Positions 43,585 through 53,950 of a DNA stretch of 64,000 nucleotides are shown here, one piece after another. This DNA comes from Microscillaceae bacterium. Lineage in GTDB: Bacteria > Bacteroidota > Bacteroidia > Cytophagales > Microscillaceae. Numbering within the stretch: the first letter of the stretch is position 1; every line of letters begins with the position of its first letter. The position numbers and the translations under genes are program-made. The stretch spans positions 38,124 to 102,123 of the forward strand of contig JANWZA010000040.1 in NCBI GenBank assembly GCA_025054775.1, written 5' to 3'. Under the pieces are notes generated by a model. It was not told the origin of the DNA, ran no database searches, and was given only the letters and a program-made list of their open reading frames with translations.

Positions 43585-45288
43585 ATGAATGAACCCATTA
43601 TATTAAAAAACATATTGCCCGCCTATTTCGCTCAATCACAAACCTATTTTGTGGTACTAACGGATACTACGGGGAAGTGCCTCTACGCTAACCAGCTTTT
43701 TACAAAACGTTTTACGTCCTCTACTCAACTTGAAGAATCATTCAGGCAAAGTATTCACCCAGATTGTGAGGATAAATACCAAAACCTGTTAAACAAACTT
43801 AATGAAAATCAAGAAAATACTTGCCGAATTAATCTAAAACAAATAGGAAAAAACAAAAAATCTTTACAAATCCAATGGGAAGTTTCTCTCTTCAAGAGTG
43901 GGAAGCCTGAACCTTTGGTTTTTTTGTGGATAGGATACGATGTTTCTAAAAATGAAATCGTGAACCAAAAAGTACGCCATTTCAAGAAAAGGTTAGATTT
44001 TTTGAGTAAAAATGTTTCTGATGGCTTTTACGTTTTAGATAATGAATGGCGATTTGTGCGATTGAACCGAACCGCAGAGCGAATTTTGGGCTTACCACAA
44101 AAAAAACTACTAGGAAAAGTAATTTGGGAAGTACTACCTATCAAAAAAACACACAACTATCCTATACATTTTCGCCGAGCTATGTATGAACAGGTTACGG
44201 TATGCTTTGAAGAATATCAATCCCATTTAGACCAATGGTACAGCATTACAGTCTATCCTACTTCAGAAGGGCTGGTTGTTTTTGCAAGAGATGTTACTCA
44301 AGAGCATATTGCCAAAGAGAAGTTAAAGCAGTCAGAAAATAAGTTACGCGCTATTTTGGATAGTACCTCTGATGCGCATGTTCTCATCAGCCCTAACTAT
44401 GAAATTATTTCGTTTAACAAAAAAGCTAATGAAATAAGCTTACTAATTCACAATAAGCCATTACAAGAAGGCAATACCATTTGGGAGTATATTGAGGAAA
44501 AATACCGAAAAGAATTTTATGAAAATACTCAACAAGCCTTTGAAGGAAACTACGTGCAATTTGAAAAATTATTAGAAAATAAAAATCTATCTCTTTGGTT
44601 CGAAGTCAGATTTTTCCCTGTGTATGATCCTTGGGGGGACTTGATTGGGGCTGCTTTTAACGTTACCGAAGTTGATAAACGTAAACGTGCCGAGGATAAG
44701 CTAAAACAATCGGAGTACATACTACGTGCCATTTACCATAGCACCAGTGAAGGAATTGTGTTCATAGATAAAAACCTCAAAATTCAGTATTGTAATCAAG
44801 TAATTCGTGAACTAACAAAAAAGAATTTCGGTAGAGAAGCCCAACCTGGCGACAATCCATTAGATTTTATCGTGCCTTCTCTTAAAAAGGAATTTGAAAC
44901 CTATTACCAAACAGTATTGCAAGGCAAAAGTATAAGAACAGAAAAATTTGATGGCAAAGAATGGTGGTTGTTTTCGCTTTTTCCTGTGTATGACCGCGAA
45001 CATAACTTCGTAGGTATTACGCACAATGTAAAAAACATTACTGAAAGAAAACAAAACGAACTCAAAATTATTGCTCAAAATGAAATCCTAAAACAAGTAG
45101 CTTGGAAACAAAGCCACGAAGTAAGGCGCCCCGTAGCGAATATTTTAGGGCTTATCAATCTCATAAACGAGGAGCGCCACTCCGAGTATTTTGATACTTA
45201 TCTTAATTTATTAGAGAAAGTAGCCACTGAACTTGACCAAATTATCCGCCACATTGTAGAGCAGGCTACTCAGTATGATTATGCTTAA
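43585..45288 (+). CDS. PAS-repeat protein ending at a histidine-kinase dimerisation helix
   Basis: 567 residues. Four PAS-like repeats span about 15-125, 130-245, 255-370 and 375-490; the repeats share QNLRAILDST/HVLISP-type openings and GAAFNVTEVDKRK-type ends, with an S-box character. The remaining 77 residues form a DHp helix pair with the H-box SHEVRRPVANILGL, phospho-acceptor His511. There is no HATPase domain: the protein stops about 55 residues after the histidine. It lacks transmembrane segments, so the sensing is cytoplasmic. It may need a separate ATPase, or serve as a phosphotransfer or decoy partner. No response regulator is adjacent. Confidence 0.75.
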   Translation: MNEPIILKNILPAYFAQSQTYFVVLTDTTGKCLYANQLFTKRFTSSTQLEESFRQSIHPDCEDKYQNLLNKLNENQENTCRINLKQIGKNKKSLQIQWEVSLFKSGKPEPLVFLWIGYDVSKNEIVNQKVRHFKKRLDFLSKNVSDGFYVLDNEWRFVRLNRTAERILGLPQKKLLGKVIWEVLPIKKTHNYPIHFRRAMYEQVTVCFEEYQSHLDQWYSITVYPTSEGLVVFARDVTQEHIAKEKLKQSENKLRAILDSTSDAHVLISPNYEIISFNKKANEISLLIHNKPLQEGNTIWEYIEEKYRKEFYENTQQAFEGNYVQFEKLLENKNLSLWFEVRFFPVYDPWGDLIGAAFNVTEVDKRKRAEDKLKQSEYILRAIYHSTSEGIVFIDKNLKIQYCNQVIRELTKKNFGREAQPGDNPLDFIVPSLKKEFETYYQTVLQGKSIRTEKFDGKEWWLFSLFPVYDREHNFVGITHNVKNITERKQNELKIIAQNEILKQVAWKQSHEVRRPVANILGLINLINEERHSEYFDTYLNLLEKVATELDQIIRHIVEQATQYDYA

Positions 45289-45365
45289 AGATTATACAAA
45301 CCTTTGAATGCCCTGATAGCAAGAAAAGTAGTATAATAATATGGCAAAGTTCGTAAGAATATTAC

Positions 45366-45373
45366 TACCTTTG
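45366..45373 (+). promoter_or_regulatory. -7 element of a putative promoter for the BtaA-like gene
   Basis: TACCTTTG lies 32 bases before the ATG at 45405; the -33 region is weak. Confidence 0.45.
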
Positions 45374-45404
45374 CAAGGTAAGTATTTACTTTATCATTTC
45401 AATT

Positions 45405-46562
45405 ATGTTGCTCAGCAAAACACTCAATACTCTTAGAGATAAAATTTTTAGCCAAATTCACGGGAATAATTTAGTCTATAATACTTGTTGGGAAGACCCG
45501 CGCTGCGACAGGCAAATCCTTCAATTTGATACTCACAGTCAAATTGTAATGATAACCAGTGCAGGATGCAATGCTTTGGATTACTTGTTAGATAATCCTG
45601 CTCAAATTCATTGTATTGACGTAAACCCGCGTCAAAATGCTCTGTTAGCCCTTAAAATAGCTCTTTTCCAACATACTGAATTTCCTGAATTATTCAAATT
45701 TTTTGGTGATGGTGTCCACCAAAACTATAAAGAATTCTATCAGAAATATCTTAAAACCCATCTCCCTCAATATGCTCAACATTTTTGGGACAGAAATATA
45801 GACTATTTTTCAGGCAAGGGGCTAAAAAAATCATTCTATTACTATGGCACTTCAGGGAGTTTTGCCTGGTTAGTAAACAAATATCTTCAAACCAAACCCA
45901 GTACCTACCGCAAAATAATGCAATTGCTTGAAGCCCAAACCTTAAAACAGCAGGAAGCACTTTTTAATGAAATAGAGCCCAAAGTTATCAACAAGGCTGT
46001 AAAATGGATATTAAATCGACATATTACTATGTCCATGCTGGGAGTACCACGCGCTCAGCAAAATTTGATTAAAGAGAAATATTCAGAAGGCATATCCGCT
46101 TTTGTCGTAGAACGCTTAAGAAACGTATTTACCCGCTTACCTATCCAAGATAATTATTTCTGGCGCGTTTATCTCACGGGTAAATACACACGCTATTGTT
46201 GCCCTAATTACCTCAAAAAAGAGAATTTTGAAATCCTAAAACAACGAACTTCTAAAATCCAACTTTATACCACTACCATTAGTCAATTCTTAAAAGAAAA
46301 CCCTCACACATACTCGCATTTCATTTTACTTGACCATCAAGACTGGCTCGCTGCACATAACGTTCCCGCTCTGGAAGAGGAGTGGAAACTCATTTTAGCA
46401 AACAGCCGAAAAGGCACTAAAATTTTAATGCGCTCTGCCGCCTTAGAAATAAACTTTTTTCCTGAATTCGTGAAAGAAGCCGTAGATTTTGAATATGGTA
46501 CATTACACGACAAAGATCGCGTAGGCACATATGCTAGTGTGTATGTGGGTACAGTAAAATAA
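45405..46562 (+). CDS. BtaA-like (DUF3419) aminocarboxypropyl transferase
   Basis: 385 residues of the DUF3419 family, whose characterised member BtaA moves the 3-amino-3-carboxypropyl group of SAM to diacylglycerol, the first step of betaine-lipid (DGTS) synthesis. The family start ([16 protein letters not shown]), the SAM-binding [27 protein letters not shown] segment (about residues 46-72) and the closing [16 protein letters not shown] are all present. The methylating partner BtaB is not next to it, so the final lipid may differ from DGTS. The C-terminal part extends as usual. The next gene is guaA, 59 bases on. Confidence 0.75.
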   Translation: MLLSKTLNTLRDKIFSQIHGNNLVYNTCWEDPRCDRQILQFDTHSQIVMITSAGCNALDYLLDNPAQIHCIDVNPRQNALLALKIALFQHTEFPELFKFFGDGVHQNYKEFYQKYLKTHLPQYAQHFWDRNIDYFSGKGLKKSFYYYGTSGSFAWLVNKYLQTKPSTYRKIMQLLEAQTLKQQEALFNEIEPKVINKAVKWILNRHITMSMLGVPRAQQNLIKEKYSEGISAFVVERLRNVFTRLPIQDNYFWRVYLTGKYTRYCCPNYLKKENFEILKQRTSKIQLYTTTISQFLKENPHTYSHFILLDHQDWLAAHNVPALEEEWKLILANSRKGTKILMRSAALEINFFPEFVKEAVDFEYGTLHDKDRVGTYASVYVGTVK

Positions 46563-46621
46563 AAGCAAATAAAAATACTGAAAAATTCCTTTGCCTTACT
46601 GACATAATTACGCTAAATACT

Positions 46622-48154
46622 ATGGCAAATGTACAAATCTTAATTTTAGATTTTGGCTCACAATATACCCAACTGATTGCCCGCCGCATCAGAGAAATGA
46701 ATGTATATTGTGAAATCGTACCTTTTGATGCCATTTCTGACATACCCTCTCACGTTAAGGGAGTTATTCTCTCAGGTAGTCCCTATTCAGTACACGACAA
46801 GGACGCCCCCGATATTTTTTCATCTTTCCTCGAAGGTAAAGTACCTCTGCTTGGAATTTGCTACGGAGCACAACTTTTAGTCTACAAAAATAGAGGAGTA
46901 GTAGAGCCCTCCTCCCAACGCGAATATGGCAGAGCCAATTTGATAAATATCAACCATGACTCTATACTGTTCAATGGTATACCTGAGAATGCCCAAGTCT
47001 GGATGTCCCACGGAGATACCATTACCACTCTGCCAAGTTGGTTTGAAGTATTGGCAAGTACACAAAACATTCCTATAGCAGCTTTCAAAGAAAGAGACAA
47101 AGATGTATATGGTTTACAATTTCACCCTGAGGTAACGCACAGCACCGAAGGCACGCAAATTCTCCGAAATTTTGTTTTAGACATTTGCGAATGTGAACCT
47201 GATTGGACGCCTGCTTATTTTATCCAAGATACAGTAAAAGAATTACAACGAAAGATTGGACAAGATAAAGTAGTTCTTGGACTTTCAGGCGGTGTAGACT
47301 CCTCCGTAGCTGCTATGCTTTTGCACAAAGCCATTGGCAAAAATTTGTATTGCTTGTTTATTGACAACGGTTTGTTACGCAAAAATGAATTTGCCGAAGT
47401 ATTACATTCTTACCAAGATTTAGGGCTAAACGTAATTGGAATAGATGCGAAACAAACTTTTTACGAAGCCCTTGACGGTATTACCGACCCTGAGCAAAAG
47501 CGAAAAGCCATTGGACGCACCTTCATTGAAGTCTTTGAGCAAGAAGCCCGCAAGATCAAAGACGTAAAATGGCTCGCACAAGGCACTATCTATCCCGATG
47601 TAATCGAAAGCATGTCAGTCAAAGGACCCTCAGCCACTATCAAATCGCACCACAACGTAGGCGGTCTGCCCGAAAAAATGAACCTCAAAATTGTAGAGCC
47701 TTTACGTATGCTCTTCAAAGATGAAGTGCGAAAAGTCGGCAAAGAACTCCAACTCCCCGAGCATATTCTGAACCGACACCCTTTCCCTGGTCCAGGGTTA
47801 GCTATTCGCATTCTGGGCGAAATTGCCCCTGAAAAAATTATGATGTTGCAAGAAGCCGATGCCATTTTCATAGAAAATCTAAAACAAGCGGGTTGGTATA
47901 ACCAAGTTTGGCAAGCAGGGGCTATTCTTATCAATGCTCAAAGTGTGGGCGTTATGGGTGATGAGCGAACCTACGAGCAGGTTATCGCTTTGCGTGCCGT
48001 TACCAGCACCGACGGCATGACCGCCGACTGGGTGCGGTTGCCTTACGAACTTCTAGCCAAAATTTCTAACGATATTATTAACAAAGTACGTGGTGTTAAT
48101 CGTGTAGTCTATGATATTAGCTCCAAACCACCCGCCACGATTGAGTGGGAGTAA
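46622..48154 (+). CDS. guaA: GMP synthase (glutamine-hydrolysing)
   Basis: Converts XMP to GMP with glutamine and ATP. 510 residues in three domains: the class I glutamine amidotransferase with nucleophile Cys80 in GICYGAQ and the QFHPEV triad partner near residue 168, the ATP-pyrophosphatase domain with the [13 protein letters not shown]-loop near 219-230, and the dimerisation domain containing [14 protein letters not shown] [10 protein letters not shown] near 390 and the closing [14 protein letters not shown]. All key residues look intact. It is followed by the dispersed repeat and an unrelated gene, not by other purine genes. Confidence 0.97.
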   Translation: MANVQILILDFGSQYTQLIARRIREMNVYCEIVPFDAISDIPSHVKGVILSGSPYSVHDKDAPDIFSSFLEGKVPLLGICYGAQLLVYKNRGVVEPSSQREYGRANLININHDSILFNGIPENAQVWMSHGDTITTLPSWFEVLASTQNIPIAAFKERDKDVYGLQFHPEVTHSTEGTQILRNFVLDICECEPDWTPAYFIQDTVKELQRKIGQDKVVLGLSGGVDSSVAAMLLHKAIGKNLYCLFIDNGLLRKNEFAEVLHSYQDLGLNVIGIDAKQTFYEALDGITDPEQKRKAIGRTFIEVFEQEARKIKDVKWLAQGTIYPDVIESMSVKGPSATIKSHHNVGGLPEKMNLKIVEPLRMLFKDEVRKVGKELQLPEHILNRHPFPGPGLAIRILGEIAPEKIMMLQEADAIFIENLKQAGWYNQVWQAGAILINAQSVGVMGDERTYEQVIALRAVTSTDGMTADWVRLPYELLAKISNDIINKVRGVNRVVYDISSKPPATIEWE

Positions 48155-48220
48155 AATTTTTTAAACTATTCAATTTGTGGTAAATTTGCAGCAAAATAGC
48201 CGTTAACAACTATTTTTTGG

Positions 48221-48341
48221 GCGTTCCCTTCGCCCTTTTCGCTTCGCTCAAAGGGCTTCGGGGCGGGCTTTGCAGGGCTTCGCTAACGCTTCGGTGCTAC
48301 GCACCAAGCCCCAAAGGGCTTGCCCTTTCAATCCCTAACGC
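48221..48341 (-). repeat. Dispersed hairpin repeat, copy B (121 bp, inverted relative to copy A)
   Basis: The reverse complement of 48221-48341 aligns end to end with 2863-2983 and has exactly the same length. It holds a 7-bp stem (48232-48238 with 48250-48256) with an 11-base loop, and a GGTGCTACGCACC hairpin in the middle. The AAGGGC stem differs from the copy A stem by matched changes. It lies between guaA and the DUF4905-like gene. Confidence 0.85.
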
Positions 48342-48355
48342 ATTTTTTGCCTTTT

Positions 48356-49153
48356 ATGCTTAATTTACAAACTTTTACCTTCAAAGCCCCTATATTCAAA
48401 ATTTATTTTGACGAATTTCTACCCCATTTTTACGTGGTAGAAACCCGCTCTCACGAAGCTTTTGAGGCACGATTTTCTGTAATTTATCAAAATCAATTAC
48501 TCATTCACGACAAATTATTTCCTGAAACGTGGTGGTTAGGCATTTCGGTAGTATGCAAAGGCATTATCTTTTTTTATACTTACCCACAACCCGAGAAGCC
48601 TCAGCCACAAGGTATCATTGCCTTTGATGCCCAACAGCAAAAAATACTTTGGGAAAATTACACACTTACCTACGAAGATTTTACAGAGCAATATTTAATT
48701 GCCTTTCATATAGAAAATGGCAAAAAAAAGTATCATTTTCTACAAATTGAAACAGGAGAAGTGCTAAAAATTGGTGAACAAACAAACTTTTTGAATAAAA
48801 AAAACGTAATATTAGAAAAAGTAATGCCTCTGCATTATGAAAGAGACAGTTTTTTTTTCCATTTTTTTATTGATTTTTTCAAAAAAAGACTTAATTTGCA
48901 TAATGTTAGCAAAGTAGATTATGCGGAGTGGCAAAATCTCATCATTATGGCCTATGCTGTTGAACAAAATACAAGTCAAATATATAAACTCCTGATAATC
49001 AACCAGGCTAACGAAATCTTATGGCACGATATACTTGCTAATACCCAAGACAGACAGGAGCTAATTATAGATACTTTTCAAATTATCAATTCATATCTTT
49101 TATATATAAAAAATAAAAGAGAATTAGTTGTTTTACATCTTAAGTCATATTAA
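48356..49153 (+). CDS. DUF4905-like protein
   Basis: 265 residues from the ATG at 48356 (a TTG-started 12-codon extension reaches into the repeat and was rejected). The sequence is a beta-propeller-like series of strands: EARFSVIYQNQLLIHDKLFP, WWLGISVVCKGIIFFYTYPQ and PQGIIAFDAQQQKILWENY fit the DUF4905 family of Cytophagales as I recall it, but this was not verified. No signal peptide is present. It is the first gene of a tight run with the LysM protein 16 bases on and the GT39-like protein 10 bases after that, so the three may serve one envelope task. Confidence 0.65.
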   Translation: MLNLQTFTFKAPIFKIYFDEFLPHFYVVETRSHEAFEARFSVIYQNQLLIHDKLFPETWWLGISVVCKGIIFFYTYPQPEKPQPQGIIAFDAQQQKILWENYTLTYEDFTEQYLIAFHIENGKKKYHFLQIETGEVLKIGEQTNFLNKKNVILEKVMPLHYERDSFFFHFFIDFFKKRLNLHNVSKVDYAEWQNLIIMAYAVEQNTSQIYKLLIINQANEILWHDILANTQDRQELIIDTFQIINSYLLYIKNKRELVVLHLKSY

Positions 49154-49169
49154 ACCTACTCCGAATAAA

Positions 49170-52100
49170 ATGAAAAAAATAGCACTTATTGCAATATGGC
49201 TGTACAACATAGTGGTAGTGTCTTTGCTTTCTACCTTTGTAGCTGTTGCCAAACCCACTATCACCGACTCACTTAGAGTAGAGATAAGAGCAGGCAAGCA
49301 ATATATCGTTCACGAAGTAGAACCTGATGAAACAATTTACTCCATTTGTAGCCGTTACAACATCACCGTTCAAGACTTCAACTTAGCCAATCCTACACAA
49401 AAAGACAAAAAACTTAAAATTGGAGACATAGTGTATATTCCTTTGGCAAAAGCCCAATTCAAGTTGCAAAGCTCACAACAAGGCGATATGAAAAAAGTGC
49501 ATATCGTTCAGCAAGGTGAATGGTTAAGCAAAATTGCACGTCAGTACAACGTCTCCCCAGAGCAGTTAAAAGAATGGAATAATCTTAAAGGAGATATAGT
49601 GCTTCCTGGGCAAGAATTGATTGTAGGTATCAGCAATAAAGCAGGCAGAAAACCTCAAAATGCAGTTAGTAGTGTTAATACTGCAAATAATAATCGTAGG
49701 AACATGGTAGCGGCAAATAATAGACAACCCGTAACTATCCTCAAATCTGCTTCTCCTAATGGCATGATTACTGAAAAAGCCAGCAAAGACACTATAAAAG
49801 TTAGCCCTTATGAAGGTAAATTAATTGACCATATCGTACAAGAAGGAGAGACCTTGTTTCAAATTGCACAAAAGTATGGTGTGCGTGTAAGTGATTTGAA
49901 TAAATGGAATAACCTCAATGGTTCAGTGCGTATGGGGCAGGTATTGGATGTGTATGTAGATGAGGATAAATATAATGAGATTTTAGATGAGAGAGAAAAG
50001 AAAAAACAGCCCAGTTTACCTAATAACTCTACACCACCCGCCCCCACTAATGCTGAAGGAAACTCTAAACTGCAAACCTCTGCCGTTACTCAGCCCTCCT
50101 TTGTAGGAGGATTACCGACCAATTTAGGAAGTACAGTAGTTACTTCTAATGCATTGCTTGCAGCTTCTCAGCCTGCCACTATAAGTGGAGTACTCACTAA
50201 TTCAGGAAATATGCCATCAAATTCTAACCCATTGCCTGTAGTTTCACAATCTACTATAAATGAATTAACTATAAACCCTATCCCAAAAACAGAAGATAGC
50301 ATTATAGTCCATATAGTAAAAGAAGGAGAAAGTATTGAGACTATTCGGCAAATCTACAATGTAAGTTCTTCAGAGATTATTCGTTGGAACAAACTCCAAT
50401 ATACTGAAAATGGTAACGTAAAAATATTCCCTAACCAAAAACTAACTATTTACAAACCCACAAAAGTAATTCACAAAGTAGCACAAGGGGAAAATATACA
50501 AACACTTGCGGCAAAATATCCTACTATTAGCAAGTTAGATAAAAAAATTGTCATTTGGAACAGAGACAAACTTAACTCTGCTAATGATATAAAAGCAGGA
50601 CAAGAGCTTATTTTGTTTGTACCACATCCGCAGGGATTAGAAAATTTAGGCAATACAGGAAGTATATCCATTACTAATCCTAATCAAATTACCAACCTAC
50701 CCTCTGTTTTAACCTCTGCTAACGATGATAAAATCATTATACATGAAGTTGCAAAAGGGGATAATTTAGCTAAAATTTCTGAACAATATAATGTTGCTCG
50801 TAGTGAAATTCAGCGTTGGAATAATTTACAACCTAATGCTCAAGGGCAATTTATTTTACATGTAGGTGATAAATTGAAAATCTATAAACCTACTTTGGTA
50901 AAATATGTAGTAAAGAAAGGCGATGATAGTACCACCCTTAAACAAGCCTTTCCTACTATTGATAAATTAACAAGAAAAGTAGTTATTTGGAACAAGGATA
51001 AAATAAAATCTATCACTGACATCAAGGAAGGCCAGATATTAGATATTTACGTACCACACCCTGCAGGTACACGAGAAGCTTTAGGGCAACAAAATACAAG
51101 TATGACCACAAACACCAACTTGCCTAAAATAGAAAACAATTACCCCCTGCAACCCAAAAACTTGACAAGCGCTAATACCGCTCAAGCTACACCCTCAACC
51201 TCTGAAACAAAGAAAAAAAGTATTATTCACATCGTAAAAAAAGGAGAAACCTTATACGATATTGCTCAAAAATATAAAGTAAAAGTGAAAGAACTAAAAG
51301 AATGGAACGAACTCACTACCAACAACTACATACAAGCAGGTAGAGAAATGGTAGTGTACGTAAACGAAACACCTGAAACCCCTAAAAAACAACAAGAGCA
51401 ACCCAAAAATGTAGTAAGTACGAACACAACTACTAGCACACCTACTAACCAAAAAACCATAAAGCACACCGTAGCTAAAAACGAGTCACTCTCCAAATTA
51501 GCTAATGACTATAACGTGAAAATGGCAGACATCAAATCATGGAATAACCTCAAATCCGATAATATTTTTGTAGGACAACAACTCACTATTTATGTACCTA
51601 CTACTTTTACAGAAAAGAAAGACAATAAACCTGCTAGTAATTCTACTAGCCCTACAACCGCAGTGAGAAAAGAAAACATACCTATACCTACATTAAATCC
51701 TTTTGAGCAAAACAAGACTTATCAAGGCAACGGTATAATAATACCTAATCAAACCAAAAATATAGGGACATCTAACAATATCACGCTTGAACTCCCCAAG
51801 ATAGAAGTGAAACCCACTAATTCAGTTGCCTCTAATAATTCTAACAACGAGACTCCTACCATGCGAGGCACTAATCCTAACACTAACAATAATACTGCAA
51901 TTTCAGACATAAAAACAAAAACCAATTCTACAAACACTAACAACAATTCTACAGATACTAACAATAGTACAGCTGCCCAAACTGCCACTGAAAGTACCCA
52001 ACTACCGACCATAGCCGATACACCTACCTTAGTGGTGGCAAGTAGTGGAAACACCATAGAAAAAGGCAGAGCCGAACTCTTGGAGGATATGCAACACCAA

Positions 52101-52307
52101 CGCCGATTTATAGCTTTGCATCGCACTGCACCTATCGGTACACTTATTTTAGTAAAAAATCCTATCAATAGTAATTCAGTAGTAGTACAAGTAGTGGCTA
52201 ATTTACCCGCAGATACTTCACCTAACGTACTTATCAAAATATCCAAAGCCGCTTGGGATAGATTGAGCACTTCCGCTACTCACCTTGATGTAGAATTAAA
52301 CTATTAG
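49170..52307 (+). CDS. Exported protein with nine LysM domains and a DPBB-like end
   Basis: 1045 residues from the ATG at 49170 (an upstream 14-codon extension overlaps the previous gene). A signal sequence (to about residue 30) is followed by nine LysM peptidoglycan-binding modules starting near residues 48, 108, 218, 378, 432, 522, 577, 685 and 762, most with the YxVxxGEsLxxIAxxYNV...IKxWNN...G motif. Modules 4-5 and 6-7 form a duplicated pair, each joined by KP and ending VPHP. Asn/Thr-rich linkers separate the rest. The last 80 residues (about 963-1045) resemble a double-psi beta-barrel of the RlpA type (RTAPIGTLILVKNP, VVQVVANLP). Peptidoglycan attachment in the periplasm is likely; any lytic activity is uncertain. 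Confidence 0.82.
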   Translation: MKKIALIAIWLYNIVVVSLLSTFVAVAKPTITDSLRVEIRAGKQYIVHEVEPDETIYSICSRYNITVQDFNLANPTQKDKKLKIGDIVYIPLAKAQFKLQSSQQGDMKKVHIVQQGEWLSKIARQYNVSPEQLKEWNNLKGDIVLPGQELIVGISNKAGRKPQNAVSSVNTANNNRRNMVAANNRQPVTILKSASPNGMITEKASKDTIKVSPYEGKLIDHIVQEGETLFQIAQKYGVRVSDLNKWNNLNGSVRMGQVLDVYVDEDKYNEILDEREKKKQPSLPNNSTPPAPTNAEGNSKLQTSAVTQPSFVGGLPTNLGSTVVTSNALLAASQPATISGVLTNSGNMPSNSNPLPVVSQSTINELTINPIPKTEDSIIVHIVKEGESIETIRQIYNVSSSEIIRWNKLQYTENGNVKIFPNQKLTIYKPTKVIHKVAQGENIQTLAAKYPTISKLDKKIVIWNRDKLNSANDIKAGQELILFVPHPQGLENLGNTGSISITNPNQITNLPSVLTSANDDKIIIHEVAKGDNLAKISEQYNVARSEIQRWNNLQPNAQGQFILHVGDKLKIYKPTLVKYVVKKGDDSTTLKQAFPTIDKLTRKVVIWNKDKIKSITDIKEGQILDIYVPHPAGTREALGQQNTSMTTNTNLPKIENNYPLQPKNLTSANTAQATPSTSETKKKSIIHIVKKGETLYDIAQKYKVKVKELKEWNELTTNNYIQAGREMVVYVNETPETPKKQQEQPKNVVSTNTTTSTPTNQKTIKHTVAKNESLSKLANDYNVKMADIKSWNNLKSDNIFVGQQLTIYVPTTFTEKKDNKPASNSTSPTTAVRKENIPIPTLNPFEQNKTYQGNGIIIPNQTKNIGTSNNITLELPKIEVKPTNSVASNNSNNETPTMRGTNPNTNNNTAISDIKTKTNSTNTNNNSTDTNNSTAAQTATESTQLPTIADTPTLVVASSGNTIEKGRAELLEDMQHQRRFIALHRTAPIGTLILVKNPINSNSVVVQVVANLPADTSPNVLIKISKAAWDRLSTSATHLDVELNY

Positions 52308-52317
52308 CCTTAGGAGC

Positions 52318-53817
52318 ATGATACGGCTACTTAGTGGAATAGCATTGGCAATTTATGCTTTTTTACAATTTTATTCTATTCCTTATTCACCTTTGCCTTG
52401 GTTTGACGAGGTATTTTTTGCAGATATATCTTACAATCTTTACAAAAATGGCACTTTTATTCCACAAGTGGCTATTTTTCAGCCCGAGTACTCGTATGGC
52501 TTCGTGCATTTTCTTTTTGCTGCCTTAAGTTTTAAGTTTTTAGGTTTTGGGTTGATTGCCTATCGCTGGCTCAATTATCTTTTTGGAGCCTTGGTAGTTT
52601 GGATGTGGCTCAAAATTTTGCAAAAAGAGCAACCTATTTCCCAAGATAGCCAACCTTTTTGGGCTTTGCTTTTACTCTGCGACCCGCTCTTCAACCTCTC
52701 TATGCACGAAGGTAGAATGGACTTAACTGCACTTTTTTTTATGCTTTTAGGTATCTATTTCGTGCAAGATAAGCAAGCAATAAATTGGAAAAACATCATA
52801 TTTAGTGCAGTTTGTATTGCTTTGGCTTTGCTTACTACACCACGCATAGGATTTTTGCTTATTGCTTTGGGAGGATATTGGATTTATTATCTTTTTTTGA
52901 ATTGGAGAAAAAATTTTTTCTTATTAATAGGTTGGTGTCTAATTATTTTCTTGCTATATAGTATTTGGGTAAGGTATGCTTTTGGTAGCTATTATGCTTT
53001 TTTGAACTATTATTTGGGGGATACCCAGTGGAAGATTTACAAAACCTATTTAGGTTTTAGTGGTTACATTCCTAAGCAAAGCTATTTGCTTATCACTGTA
53101 AGTATTTTTTCTATGCTAATAGTTTTTTTCTTTGCTCTTAAAACCCAAACTTACAAAGCATTTTACGCTTTTATAGTCGCAAGTATTGTAAGTTTTTATG
53201 TAATTGTTTATGATCTTGGACCTTATTCTATTTTCATTATTCCTTTTTACTACTTTTGGATAGCTAAAATTAGCCACTTACAAACTAATTTCCTACCTAA
53301 ATGGGTATTTGCTTTGCCTGCTATTGGATTGTTTTTTTTCAATTTATCTTATTTTAGCCTCAAAAACATACAAATTTTTACCTCACTTGCCCAGCGAAGC
53401 CCCGCTCATGCAGAAGCTTTTGTCCGAAAGCATATTCCCCCAAAAAGCCGCGTAGTATCTGAACCTATGTATTATTACGCTGTAAAAAGAGCAGGTTCGG
53501 AGATGCAATTTATGAACTACTTTGAAGAATTAGAGCAACGCGAACACCGCCAACGTACTAAATGGCAATATGAATATTTAATTGTAACTGAACATTTACT
53601 TTGGCGCGACAAGCCTACGGTAAGTTATTATTTTTCCAAAGCAGATTTTGAACCGATAGCTCATTTGCATATCCCCCAAAATTCCTTCTCTCGGTGGCTA
53701 GATGCCCAAGGTTGGCTTTCTACTACCGAACGCACAGGTTACAATGCAATTATTTACAAACGTATTCCTACTAATCCTGAAATTCCTAAACCCTTGCTCG
53801 CAAAACTATGCAAATAG
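52318..53817 (+). CDS. GT39/PMT-like membrane glycosyltransferase
   Basis: 499 residues with about ten hydrophobic segments. The first luminal loop holds PWFDEVFFADIS (about residues 27-38), the DE pair that is the catalytic acid motif of GT-C transferases (protein mannosyltransferase/ArnT class), and a second loop carries MHEGRMDLTALF. The C-terminal 130 residues are soluble and face outside. It would use a lipid-linked sugar donor to modify proteins or lipids at the periplasmic face. The gene starts 10 bases after the LysM gene, with an AGGAG stretch before the ATG, and may belong to that unit. The substrate is unknown. Confidence 0.75.
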   Translation: MIRLLSGIALAIYAFLQFYSIPYSPLPWFDEVFFADISYNLYKNGTFIPQVAIFQPEYSYGFVHFLFAALSFKFLGFGLIAYRWLNYLFGALVVWMWLKILQKEQPISQDSQPFWALLLLCDPLFNLSMHEGRMDLTALFFMLLGIYFVQDKQAINWKNIIFSAVCIALALLTTPRIGFLLIALGGYWIYYLFLNWRKNFFLLIGWCLIIFLLYSIWVRYAFGSYYAFLNYYLGDTQWKIYKTYLGFSGYIPKQSYLLITVSIFSMLIVFFFALKTQTYKAFYAFIVASIVSFYVIVYDLGPYSIFIIPFYYFWIAKISHLQTNFLPKWVFALPAIGLFFFNLSYFSLKNIQIFTSLAQRSPAHAEAFVRKHIPPKSRVVSEPMYYYAVKRAGSEMQFMNYFEELEQREHRQRTKWQYEYLIVTEHLLWRDKPTVSYYFSKADFEPIAHLHIPQNSFSRWLDAQGWLSTTERTGYNAIIYKRIPTNPEIPKPLLAKLCK

Positions 53818-53950
53818 TTACGATAGCTAAGTAGTGAGGTAAAATGTACTATATGTAAAATATCTATGAAAGTTTTGTTAGAAATTGAGCAATTGAATTG
53901 CTGATTGCATTTACTGTACGTATCTTATATCCAAAACTACTAGCAAGCTT

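Noticed and set aside
48320..48355. Upstream extension of the DUF4905-like protein
   Set aside because: It would start at a TTG inside repeat copy B; the ATG at 48356 is the better start.
49170..52307. Nine-LysM protein as a phage endolysin or part of the prophage
   Set aside because: It is more than 20 kb from the prophage, carries a signal peptide, and lacks an intact lytic domain typical of endolysins.
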